Positions 1 through 7,814 of a DNA stretch of 10,249 bases are shown one piece after another. The notes beneath the pieces were generated by a model. It saw only the letters and a program-made list of their open reading frames with translations. It was not told where the DNA came from and ran no database searches. Numbering within the stretch: the first letter of the stretch is position 1; every line of letters begins with the position of its first letter. The translations under genes were made by a program, and so were the position numbers. The DNA comes from Hyphomicrobiales bacterium (GTDB lineage: Bacteria > Pseudomonadota > Alphaproteobacteria > Rhizobiales > Aestuariivirgaceae): contig JAAURV010000085.1 of NCBI GenBank assembly GCA_012032065.1, forward strand, positions 1 through 10,249, read 5' to 3'.

Positions 1-1749
1 CTTTGCCGAACTGGCGCATCTTCTTCTTGCCTTCCTTCTGCTTGTCGAGAAGCTTGCGCTTGCGGCTGATGTCGCCGCCGTAGCATTTCGCGGTCACGTC
101 TTTTCTAAGCGCCGACAGCGTCTCGCGCGCCACGATCTTGCCGCCGATCGCGGCCTGGATCGGAATCTGGAACATGTGGCGCGGGATCAGGTCTTTAAGC
201 TTTTCGCACATGACACGGCCGCGCTGTTCGGCGCGCGCCCGGTGCACGATCATCGCCAGCGCATCGACAGGCTCGGTGTTGACGAGGATCGAGAGGCGCA
301 CCAGGTCACCCTCTTCGTAGCCGATCATCTTGTAGTCGAAGGAGGCATAACCGCGGCTCACCGACTTCAGCCGGTCGTAGAAATCGAACACCACTTCATT
401 GAGCGGCAGTTCGTAGACCAGCATGGCGCGAGAGCCGGCATAGGTGAGCTGCTTCTGCCGTCCGCGCCGGTCCTCGCAGAGCTTCAGGATCGATCCCAGA
501 TAATCGTCGGGCACCAGAATGGTGGCTTCGATCCAGGGCTCCTCGATGGACAGGATCAGCGTCTGGTCAGGCAGATCCACTGGATTATGCAGTTCGATCT
601 GGTTTCCATCGCGCAGGTTCACCTTGTAGATGACCGATGGCGCCGTGGTGATGATATCGACGTTGAACTCGCGCTCGATCCGTTCACGGATGATTTCGAG
701 ATGGAGAAGTCCGAGAAAGCCGCAACGGAAGCCGAAGCCCAGCGCCGCCGAGGTTTCCATATCGTAGGAGAAGCTCGCATCGTTGAGACGGAGCTTGCCC
801 ATGGCGTCGCGCAGGTCCTCGAACTTGGCGGCATCGACGGGAAAGAATCCGGCGAACACCACGGACTGCGCCGGGCGGAAACCCGGGAGTGGAGTCACGG
901 CGGCGGCCTTGTCCTCAACGATGGTATCGCCGACGCGCGTATCGGCCACGTCCTTGATCGAGGCGGTGAAGAAGCCGATTTCGCCGGGACCAAGCTCGTC
1001 GATCATCACCTTCTTGGGGCGCGACACGCCGACACGGTCGAGCTGATAGACCGCGTTGGTGGACACGAGCTTCACCTTCTGGCCCTTGCGCATGACGCCA
1101 TCGACGATCCGTACCAAGACCACGACGCCCAGATAGGCATCGTACCAGCTGTCGACCAGCAGTGCCTTCAGAGGCGAGTTGCGGTCGCCCTTGGCGCGGG
1201 CAGCCGGTGCACGATCGCTTCCAGAACTTCGGGCACGCCAAGCCCGGTCTTGGCCGAAATCGGAACCGCTTCGGAGGCATCGATTCCGATCACATCCTCG
1301 ATCTGCTGGCGGATGCGTTCGGGCTCGGCTGCCGGCAGATCGACCTTGTTGAGAACCGGAACGATCTCGTGGTTGTTGTTGATCGCCTGATAGACGTTGG
1401 CGAGCGTCTGTGCCTCGACACCCTGGCTCGCATCCACAACCAGCAGCGATCCCTCGCAGGCCGCGAGCGAACGCGACACTTCATAGGCGAAGTCCACATG
1501 CCCCGGCGTGTCGATCAGGTTCAGCACATAGTGCTCGCCGTTGCGCGCCTTGTAGTCGAGGCGCACGGTATTGGCCTTGATGGTGATGCCGCGCTCGCGC
1601 TCGAGATCCATCGAGTCGAGAATCTGGTCCATCATGTCGCGGTCGGCGACGGCGCCGCACAGCTGGATCAGCCGGTCCGCCAGCGTGGACTTGCCGTGGT
1701 CGATATGCGCGATAATGGAGAAATTGCGGATGTGGGAGGGGTCGATCAT
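1..1749 (-). CDS. lepA: Elongation factor 4 (LepA), 3' end cut by window, one frameshift
   Basis: LepA is a ribosome-associated translational GTPase of the cytoplasm, linked to back-translocation and to 30S subunit assembly. The product begins MIDPSHIRNFSIIAHIDHGKST, with the P-loop AHIDHGKST at residues 14-22, the switch I motif RGIT at 53-56, DTPGH at 80-84 and NKVD at 134-137. The C-terminal part reads YGGDISRKRKLLDKQKEGKKKMRQFGK at the window edge, so only about 17 residues of the usual ~600 are missing. The frame breaks near 1193-1194. There the reading changes from ...HRLPAP into a short tail ending in a stop at 1168, whereas adding one G on the plus strand (C on the coding strand) restores PAPKGDRNSPLKALLVDSWY and a continuous frame to position 1. 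The start at 1749 fits the family N-terminus, but no good Shine-Dalgarno sequence precedes it. The gene follows lacI on the same strand with a 77-base gap. The family assignment is very secure. The frameshift is seen directly, and I infer it is a sequencing error. Confidence 0.95.
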
Positions 1750-1826
1750 GGTCGGGGCGGTGTTTGGCCGGGGATCGCAGCAAGGTCAAGTGCCGTAAAC
1801 CGGTGGCTTTCCGCATCACCGCCCAA

Positions 1827-2881
1827 TTACCATCGCAGCCACCGGGACGGAGCTGCCGCCGTCGAACCGCGGACAATCAGCCGCGGCTGCAAAACCTCGT
1901 GCCGCACTGGGCCGTTGGCGAATACGATCTCGGCGGCGATGCGGCCCCTCTCTGCTCCTCGCGCATCGACGGTGGTCAGCGGCGGATCGCAGCGCAAGGC
2001 GTCGTTTGCGTCGTTAAAGCCGGCAACGGAAAGATCGCGAGGCACGGAGAAGCCGCGCCGCCGGGCTTCGCCAATCACCGCGATGGCCTGTATCACGGAC
2101 ATCGACAGAATCGCGGTAGCTTCGGGTGCTGCCTCAAGCAAGAGGCGAGCCGCATCGGGGTCTCCGGGCTGGGCCTGGACGATCGGAACGCTGTCGATAT
2201 CAAGCGCCGCTTCAGCCAGCGCATCGGCATATCCCTTCAGCTTTTCCTGGTCGGTGGGCATTCCCGCGATGCGCAAGGATCGGTCTGGGCCGGGGGGATG
2301 CAGGTGGGCCGGGCGAATATCGCGGAAAAGCGAGATGATCCCGAACTTGCGATGTCCGAGATCGAGCAGATGTCTGGCCGCGGCATACGCACCGGCGCGC
2401 GAATCGGTTCGCACCGAATTGATATCCGCGCCCGGTTCGACGTCTATGACGGCGAAGGCAATCGGCGGAGCTTGATCAGATTGAGAAACTCCAGATGCTC
2501 GAAACGTCCGAAGATGAAACCATCGACAAGCGCCGTCTTTATACCGGCGCCATCGACCATATCCGAAACGAGAACCAGGTTTGCACCCACCGCGTCGCAT
2601 GCCTCGCCCACTCCGCGCAGGAACTGGAGATAGACTGGATTGGTCAAGGACTCGGCCACACCCAGATGCGCCGGGGGCACGACGCCGATTGCGTTGAATT
2701 TGCCGGAGCGTAGCACGCGCGCCGTCGGATCGGGGCCGAAGTAGCCAAGCGTGCGCGCTGCCGCTTCAACGCGCTTGCGCAGCTGCGGGCGGACCAGATC
2801 CGGCGCGTTGAACACATTCGAAGCGGTTCCCCGCGAAACGCCTGCGGCGTTTGCCACGTCGATCAATCTTACCACGGTCAT
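1827..2881 (-). CDS. LacI-family transcriptional repressor, one frameshift
   Basis: This is a sugar-responsive DNA-binding repressor of the LacI/GalR family, about 351 residues once the frame is repaired, which is a normal family length. Residues 5-25 form the LacI-type helix-turn-helix (VRLIDVANAAGVSRGTASNVFN). The hinge-helix region ARVLRSGK at 54-61 carries the leucine that in this family inserts at a central CpG. A periplasmic-binding-protein-like effector domain follows, including RTDSRAGAYAAARHLLDLGH and PRDLSVAGFND. I chose ATG 2881 over an earlier ATG at 2941 because family proteins start just before the helix-turn-helix; GGGAGAGG lies at 2893-2900, 11 bases upstream, somewhat far. 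The frame breaks near 2465: one reading runs to ...LNLIKLRR and stops at 2444, and one added base joins it to IAFAVIDVEPGADINSVRTDS. The gene diverges from the cupin gene, and two palindromes between them are its likely operators. The effector cannot be told from the sequence. Confidence 0.9.
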
Positions 2882-2928
2882 GCGGTCAAACGCCTCTCCC
2901 GGTTTGAACCTCTGGATATCACATAAAA

Positions 2929-2940
2929 TGGATCGATCCA
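2929..2940. promoter_or_regulatory. Upstream LacI-type operator, TGGATCGATCCA
   Basis: This is a perfect 12-base palindrome with a central CG, typical of LacI-family operators. It lies about 8 bases upstream of the -35 element of the cupin promoter and 47 bases upstream of the lacI start. The same 12 bases recur inside the larger palindrome at 2977-2998, with 53 bases between centres, close to five helical turns. It could act as an auxiliary site for looping, or block the repressor's own promoter. That the neighbouring LacI protein binds here is inference from position and family. Confidence 0.75.
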
Positions 2941-2948
2941 AAAAATTC

Positions 2949-2977
2949 TTGACAAACCGCCGGAGTTATCAGATATT
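2949..2977 (+). promoter_or_regulatory. Sigma-70 type promoter of the cupin gene
   Basis: A consensus -35 hexamer TTGACA (2949-2954) is followed by a 17-base spacer and a -10 hexamer GATATT (2972-2977), which matches TATAAT at four of six positions. Transcription would start near 2984, giving a leader of about 60 bases before the cupin ATG at 3045. The downstream palindrome begins on the last base of the -10 hexamer and covers the predicted start site, and a second palindrome lies just upstream of the -35. That is a classic arrangement for repression. Confidence 0.7.
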
Positions 2978-2998
2978 TTCTTGGATCGATCCAAGAAA
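2977..2998. promoter_or_regulatory. Main LacI-type operator, 22-base perfect palindrome
   Basis: The 22 bases are perfectly self-complementary around the centre 2987/2988, with core TTGGATCGATCCAA flanked by TTTC and GAAA. It overlaps the -10 element and the predicted transcription start of the cupin promoter. The even symmetry with a central CG matches LacI-family sites, and the nearest LacI-family gene is transcribed away from this point. The symmetry and overlap are seen directly; the identity of the binding protein is inferred. Confidence 0.8.
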
Positions 2999-3044
2999 CG
3001 GGTTCGATAGGGCTCTTGGTTCTTTGTCAGCACGGGAGATTCCG

Positions 3045-3431
3045 ATGACCGCGACATCCGCAAATTCCGATCCTTCCACCTGGGACCCTGCGCTTGACGC
3101 AGTGGCCGCGGCGCCGAAGAATCACAAGGTGCTTTTCGAGAATGCCAGCCTGCGGGTGCTGGAGGTTACGCTGGAGCACGACGATGAGGAACCGGTGCAT
3201 CATCACCGCTGGCCCTCGGTCTTCGTGTTCGATCAGGTGCAAGGCCCGGTCCACGACTTCGCTCCGGACGGCACGCAAATGCCGCCCAACCGCGACGTGA
3301 TGCAGGCCATCCAAGCCTGGAACGGCCAAGGATGCCTCGTCGTCAACATGGCGCCGCAGCCGGCGGGACGGGTGTTCAACGCCTCCGGCAAGACAATACA
3401 CGGTGTCAGGATCGAGATGAAAACGGGCTGA
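3045..3431 (+). CDS. Small cupin-fold protein of unknown function
   Basis: The product is 128 residues, cytoplasmic (no signal peptide or membrane segment), and looks like a single-domain cupin. KVLFENASLRVLEVTLEHDDEEPVHHHRW (28-56) resembles the entry strand and the first metal-binding motif, with a histidine triplet at 52-54. A later histidine at 119 (TIHGVRIEMK) sits where the second motif's histidine is expected. The usual glutamate after the first histidine pair is not evident (RWPSVFVF follows), so metal binding and catalysis are uncertain. The start at 3045 is supported by GGGAGA at 3034-3039, 5 bases upstream. An upstream extension of the same frame runs through the promoter and is not expected to be translated. 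The gene is probably repressed by the divergent LacI protein. A role in sugar binding or modification is a guess from that context only. Confidence 0.8.
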   Translation: MTATSANSDPSTWDPALDAVAAAPKNHKVLFENASLRVLEVTLEHDDEEPVHHHRWPSVFVFDQVQGPVHDFAPDGTQMPPNRDVMQAIQAWNGQGCLVVNMAPQPAGRVFNASGKTIHGVRIEMKTG

Positions 3432-3566
3432 GGAAAAGCCGGCGGATGGCTACTCGCGCAGTCTCGCGAAAGGCGACGCGCCGCCCATGATGGCCCCATC
3501 TTTGCTGTTCGCAAGGCCCAAGGTTTTCGCTATGGCGTAAATCTTGGCCGCTATGCGAGTGCTTCT

Positions 3567-4322
3567 TTGACCCGCTCCCAGGCAGACCTGCTCGTGCTTC
3601 TCGCTGCCTTCATCTGGGGGCTTGCCTTCTATTTCCAGAAAACCGCGATGGATCATGTCGGGCCATTGCTGTTTCTGGGCTTGCGTTCCTCACCGGAGGC
3701 GCAATTCAGCAGACCGGCATGGTGACCGCGACGGTTACCAACACCAGTTTCCTGACGGCGCTCTATGTGATCTTCACGCCGTTTCTTTTGTGGCTGTTCC
3801 GTCATGAACGGCGGGCCCCGGATCTGGATTGCCGCCGGCATCGCCTTCTTCGGCATCTGGTATCTGGGCGGCGGCCAAATCGCGGCGTTCTCGAAGGGCG
3901 ATATTCTGATCGCCATCTCCTCGGTGTTCTGGTCGCTCTACATGGTGATCACCGGCGCGTCCGGAAAAGCAGGCCGCCCGCGCGCCTACACCTGCCTGCA
4001 TTTCTGCGTTGTCGCGGCACTCGCCTTGCCGATGGCCTTCGCTTTCGAAGATGTGTCATGGACGGCGATCAAGGGCGGAGCATTGCCCATTCTCTATGTC
4101 GGCGTCATTTCGAGCGCGCTCACCTTCACCATGATGGCGACTGCGGTGCGTTACATTCCGGCGTCCCGCGCCTCAATCCTGTTGTCGTCGGAAGTGGTTT
4201 TCGGCGCGGCAGCCGGAGTTGTGTTGCTTGGCGAGCGCCTGCCGTTCACCGGGTGGTTAGGCGCGGCTCTGGTGATGCTGGCAATTCTGCTGATTCAAAC
4301 GCAGCGCCGGAAAACTACCTGA
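3567..4322 (+). pseudogene. EamA/DMT-family transporter gene, internally deleted and frameshifted
   Basis: The family is made of inner-membrane metabolite exporters with ten transmembrane helices in two EamA repeats. Pieces in three frame segments align to one such protein. The N-terminus (RSQADLLVLLAAFIWGLAFYFQKTAMDHVGPLLFLGLR) reads from about 3567 to 3686. A middle part (FLTGGAIQQTGMVTATVTNTSFLTALYVIF) reads from 3686 to about 3820. The second EamA repeat (IWIAAGIAFFGIWYLGGG to QTQRRKTT) reads from about 3821 to 4322. About 40 residues expected between the first helix and FLTGG are absent, and the unshifted frame stops at 3723-3725. A further frame change near 3820 behaves as one extra base or two missing. 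The start is unclear: TTG 3567 is in frame, while ATG 3553 would need one more T in the run at 3566-3568. Neither has a convincing ribosome binding site. The 3' end overlaps the 3' end of hrpB by 8 bases. Substrate unknown. Confidence 0.75.
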
Positions 4323-6739
4323 ACCTCCGCGGCGCGACGGGCTTGGCGTTGACAGGGTCTTCCGGCCAGCTGTGTTTCGGATAGCGGCCGCGCATGTCCG
4401 CGCGCACGGAGGGATAGCCATTGGTCCAGAACGTCTCAAGAGATTGCGTGACCGCGAGAGGCCGGCCGCGGGCGAGAGCAGTTCGATGCGGAGCCTGGCG
4501 CGGCCAGTCGGCGATGACGGGCGTGGTGGCGAGACCGAACATCTCCTGCAGGCGCACGCGCAGCACCGGATCGCCTTCGGTCTCATAGTCGATCCGCACA
4601 TCCGCGCCGGAGGGAACCTCGATGCGAACCGGAGCAAGCTTCTCCATGCGCCGCGGGAGATCGTGCGGAACGCGGGCGCGCAGAATGTCGAGAAGATCGA
4701 GGCGTTCGAGATGGCTCTTGCGGCTGATGCCGGAGAGATAGGGCGCCAGCCATTCGCTGAGACTCGAAGCTAGGGCGCCATCCGAGAAATCCGGCCAGCG
4801 ATCATCGGGAAAAATGCGGCGCAGAAACGCTATACGCGCGCGAAAGGCATTGGCTGCATCGGTCCATGGCAGTGAGGCGAGCCCCATGGTCTCGATGCCC
4901 TTGAGCATGGCAGCGGCCATGGCTTCGGGATCGGCATTCGCCAGCGGTTTCTCTTCAAGCACGAGAGCGCCAAGCTTGCGTGCGCGGTTTGCAGTGACGG
5001 CCTGCGCGCGAGCATCCCAAGAAACGTTCTCGTGCGCTTCGATGAGTGCCTCGAAATGCTCTTCGATTTCGGCAAGCGAAAGCGGCGCTGCGAGGCGAAT
5101 CTTTTGATCGCCGGAGCCGCCGTCTGCCGCCGCAACAGCGAGCCAGTCATGTACGCTAAGCGGGTCATGCTCGAAGAATAGCCGCCGCCGCCTCCGGAGA
5201 AACGATATCGCCTTTCGCCGCCGCGCCGCTGCGCGATGCGGTCTGGATAGGCGAAGGCAAGCAGTATGCCGGGCGAAAGCCGGGGCGCGTCCTTTGATAT
5301 GCTGGTTAGACTGGAGATTTGTTTCGCCGCGGCTTTCACGCGCTCGCGAATGTTTCCGCGGGTCTGCGCCATCTGCGTCGAGACATCCGCGGCATTGCCG
5401 CCGCCGCGCTCGGAGAGATATGCCGCAATCTCGGCTGCCTCCGCCGATTTCGCCTTCACAACCAAATGGGCAAGACGCGGATGGAGCGGCAGCCGCACCA
5501 TGGCGCGGCCCTGCCCGGTGATGCCGCCCTTTTCATCGATGGCTTCGAGGCGTTGCAGCAAATCGCGCGCTTGCGCGAAGGCCGCTTGCGGCGGCGGGTC
5601 GAGCCACTTGAGCGACACCGGATCGGTGACTCCCCAGGCCGCAAGTTCGAGCGCCAGCGGAGCAAGATCGGCTACAAGAATTTCCGGCGGATCGAAGGGC
5701 TGAAGCGCGCGTGTCTCTGCTTCAGGCCAAAGTCTGTAGCACGTGCCGGGCCCAAGACGGCCCGCGCGGCCGCGGCGCTGATCGGCTGAGGCGAGCGAGA
5801 CACGCACGGTTTCGAGCGCCGTCATTCCCGATGCAGGATCGAATCGCGGCGCGCGTTTGTAGCCGCCATCGACAACCGCGCCGATGCCCTCGATGGTGAG
5901 GCTGGTTTCGGCAATGGTCGTCGCCAGCACGATCTTGCGGCTGCCTTCAGGTGCTGGCTGGATCGCCGCGTCCTGGGCCGCGAAATCGAGCGCTCCATAG
6001 AGCGGCCTCACCTCGACATGGGATGGCAAGTCCGAACTCCGCAACGCCTCTTCGGTGCGGCGGATTTCGGATTCGCCCGGAAGAAAAGCGAGAACGCTCG
6101 CATCCGTCTCGCGAAGTGCCGCACGAACGCCGCGCGCGACATCCGCCGAAATCGTCTGCCGCCGCGCTTTGTCGAGATAGATGGTGGTCACGGGATTAGA
6201 TACCGCCCCTTCGCCTCGATCACCGGCGCGCCCTCGAGAAAGCGCGACAGCCGCTCCGCATCGAGCGTTGCCGACATGATCAAAATCCTCAGGTCAGGTC
6301 TCAGACTCTTCTGCACATCGAGAGTCAGCGCCAGTCCCAAATCGCCATCGAGCGAACGTTCGTGAAACTCATCGAAGATGACGAGACCCGTATCCGCGAG
6401 TTCCGCATCCTGTTGCAGCCGCCGCGTGAGAACGCCTTCGGTCACGACTTCAATCCGCGTCTCCGCCGAAACCTTGCGATCAAGCCTTACTGTGTAACCA
6501 ACCGTCTGACCCGCGCTCTCGCCCAGCGTCTTCGCCATGCGCGCCGCGGCAGCACGCGCCGCAAGCCGCCTTGGCTCCAGCATCACGATCTTTTTCGCCG
6601 CGACCCATTTCGCATCTCTGAGCAGCAACGGCACGCGCGTGGTCTTGCCCGCACCGGGTTCGGCAACCAGTATCGCCGAAGAACGAGCCTCAAGCGCCGC
6701 GCTCAGTTCGGGAATAACGGCATCGACTGGGAAGTTCAG
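4315..6739 (-). CDS. hrpB: ATP-dependent RNA helicase HrpB, several frameshifts
   Basis: HrpB is a DEAH-box helicase of the cytoplasm with poorly defined RNA targets. The reconstructed protein has about 809 residues, near the family length. Walker A PGAGKT is at 28-33, the DEFH box at 123-126, SAT at 156-158 and QRRGRAGR at about 321-328. The HrpB-specific C-terminus includes WDARAQAVTANRARKLGALVLEE and ends RGRYPKHSWPEDP. The frame changes near 6197 (one base missing, before PVTTIYLDKAR) and near 5178 (one T missing in the coding run, giving GYSSS for GYFFEHDPL). A further compensating pair lies between 4468 and 4495. The expected start codon is CTG at 6739, since family proteins begin M-x-x-LPVDAV and this one reads LNFPVDAV. 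AAGGAG lies 8 bases upstream, and the CTG overlaps the fructokinase stop as CTGA. Translation is probably coupled to that gene. The family is certain; I infer that the breaks are sequence errors. Confidence 0.92.
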
Positions 6740-7662
6740 AGTGCCATCTCCTTCGCCCAGGGCGGATCGGCGCCCGGGCGCGAGACGGTGATGGCGGCGG
6801 CACGCGCGGCGAATTCCAGCACGCTGCGGAGCTGAGCTTCGCCGATCGCGGCGAGTTTTGGCTTCGTCAGCAGCCCCGCTTTCGAGAGCGCGAACAGCGT
6901 GCCCGCCGTGAAGGTGTCGCCAGCGCCGACCGTGTCCGCCACCTTGACCTTGACCGGCGGAATTTCGATTCGCGCGCGGCCGGTAAACGCGATGACGCCT
7001 TCGCCACCGCGCGTGATCACGACAATGCGCGCGCCCTTCTTGAGCCAGCCCTTCGCGGCATTGTCCAAATCCTTGGAGCCGGTGATCCAGTGCGTATCCT
7101 CATCCGAGATCTTCAGCACATCGGCAAACGGAATGAGCCGGTTGATGCGCGCGAGATAACTCTTGCGATCCTTGATCAGGCTTGCGCGGATATTGGGGTC
7201 GAGCGAGATCACCTTGGCCTTTGCCTCGCGCTTCAACAAGAACTCCAGCGTGCCGCCACAGGGCTCGGGGATGAGGCTGATCGATCCGAAATGCAGAGCT
7301 TTCACAGTGACCGGAAGCTTCGGCACATCCTTTTTCGCCATCAAGCGCACGGCAGAGTTCTCATCGAAGAAGGAATAGCGTGCCTGTCCTCCCTCGAGCT
7401 TCACGAAGGCAAGGGTTGACGGTTTTTCAGCGCGCCGGACATAGCGGAGATCGACGCCGCTAGCCTTCAAGCCGTCGATCAGCATGTCGCCGAAGAAATC
7501 TTTCGAAACCGAGCAGAAGAAACCAGTCTTGTGGCCAAGCCTCGAAAGCGCAATTGCCGTGTTGAAAATCGAGCCGCCGCAAAAAGGCTGGTAAACTGAC
7601 TGACCTTCGGTTGAGGTGCGCGGCAGAAAGTCGATCAGGGCCTCCCCACAACAAACGATCAT
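6736..7662 (-). CDS. Fructokinase, PfkB carbohydrate kinase family
   Basis: This cytoplasmic sugar kinase most likely phosphorylates fructose to fructose-6-phosphate using ATP, feeding the Entner-Doudoroff genes next door. Its 308 residues are typical of the family and the frame is intact. The N-terminal glycine-rich substrate-binding signature CGGSIFNTAIALSRLG is at 28-43. The C-terminal PfkB signature DTVGAGDTFTAGTL starts at about 243, with the anion hole and catalytic aspartate in GAGD. I prefer ATG 7662 to ATG 7668: the ribosome binding site AGGGGAGA (7669-7676) leaves about 8 bases to the former and only about 2 to the latter. The gene is divergent from zwf across a 146-base region and its stop overlaps the start of hrpB. 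Specificity among fructose, ribokinase-like and related sugars cannot be proven here; fructose is inferred from overall resemblance and context. Confidence 0.85.
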   Translation of the reverse strand: MIVCCGEALIDFLPRTSTEGQSVYQPFCGGSIFNTAIALSRLGHKTGFFCSVSKDFFGDMLIDGLKASGVDLRYVRRAEKPSTLAFVKLEGGQARYSFFDENSAVRLMAKKDVPKLPVTVKALHFGSISLIPEPCGGTLEFLLKREAKAKVISLDPNIRASLIKDRKSYLARINRLIPFADVLKISDEDTHWITGSKDLDNAAKGWLKKGARIVVITRGGEGVIAFTGRARIEIPPVKVKVADTVGAGDTFTAGTLFALSKAGLLTKPKLAAIGEAQLRSVLEFAARAAAITVSRPGADPPWAKEMAL

Positions 7663-7715
7663 GCGCATTCTCCCCTGCTATTTTTGCCCGCAATTTAAGC
7701 AGTTTAGCCACAAAC

Positions 7716-7744
7716 GCAATAAATCATTCGGGTTGAATTATTGC
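7716..7744. promoter_or_regulatory. 29-base imperfect inverted repeat between fructokinase and zwf
   Basis: The half-sites GCAATAAATCA (7716-7726) and TGAATTATTGC (7734-7744) are reverse complements except at one position, around a 7-base spacer. The site sits in the middle of the 146-base divergent region, 53 bases from the fructokinase start and 70 from zwf, where a regulator could control both directions. It does not resemble the TGGATCGATCCA palindromes elsewhere in the window, so a different regulator is implied. No strong promoter hexamers are evident; TTGCAT (7741) with TAAACG (7764) at 17 bases is a weak possibility for zwf. Confidence 0.5.
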
Positions 7745-7792
7745 ATTGCGGCATCCGAGCCGCTAAACGGACGCTCGATTTGCACAAGACTA

Positions 7793-7808
7793 CCCATCGT
7801 ATGGGAGG
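7793..7808 (+). promoter_or_regulatory. Ribosome binding site of zwf within a small inverted repeat
   Basis: GGGAGG at 7803-7808 lies 6 bases before the zwf ATG at 7815, a good Shine-Dalgarno sequence. Its first three bases belong to a perfect 5-base inverted repeat, CCCAT (7793-7797) and ATGGG (7801-7805), with a 3-base loop. Such a short hairpin could mildly mask the site, but it may be chance. Confidence 0.55.
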
Positions 7809-7814
7809 CCCACA

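Noticed and set aside
487..496. GGATCGATCC, resembling the LacI operator core, inside lepA
   Set aside because: Only the 10-base core is present, inside a conserved coding region and far from any promoter; probably chance.
1801..1821. Possible terminator stem CGGTG/CACCG between lacI and lepA
   Set aside because: The 5-base stem with an 11-base loop and no T-run is too weak to call.
176..2475. Long open frames on the plus strand (176-1390 and 1162-2475, each over 400 codons)
   Set aside because: They lie antisense to lepA and lacI, have the biased composition of opposite-strand shadows in GC-rich DNA, and show no recognisable domain. The minus-strand proteins are unmistakable.
3432..3566. 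Possible small gene, or an extension of the transporter, between the cupin and the transporter
   Set aside because: The frame is open but has no in-frame ATG or GTG and no ribosome binding site. The 17-codon frame from ATG 3487 and the minus-strand frame 3450-3656 show no recognisable features.
6736..6790. Start of hrpB at an in-frame codon upstream of CTG 6739
   Set aside because: Upstream codons (…ALGEGDGT) lie within the fructokinase coding end, offer no ATG, GTG or TTG close by, and would extend the protein beyond the family N-terminus.
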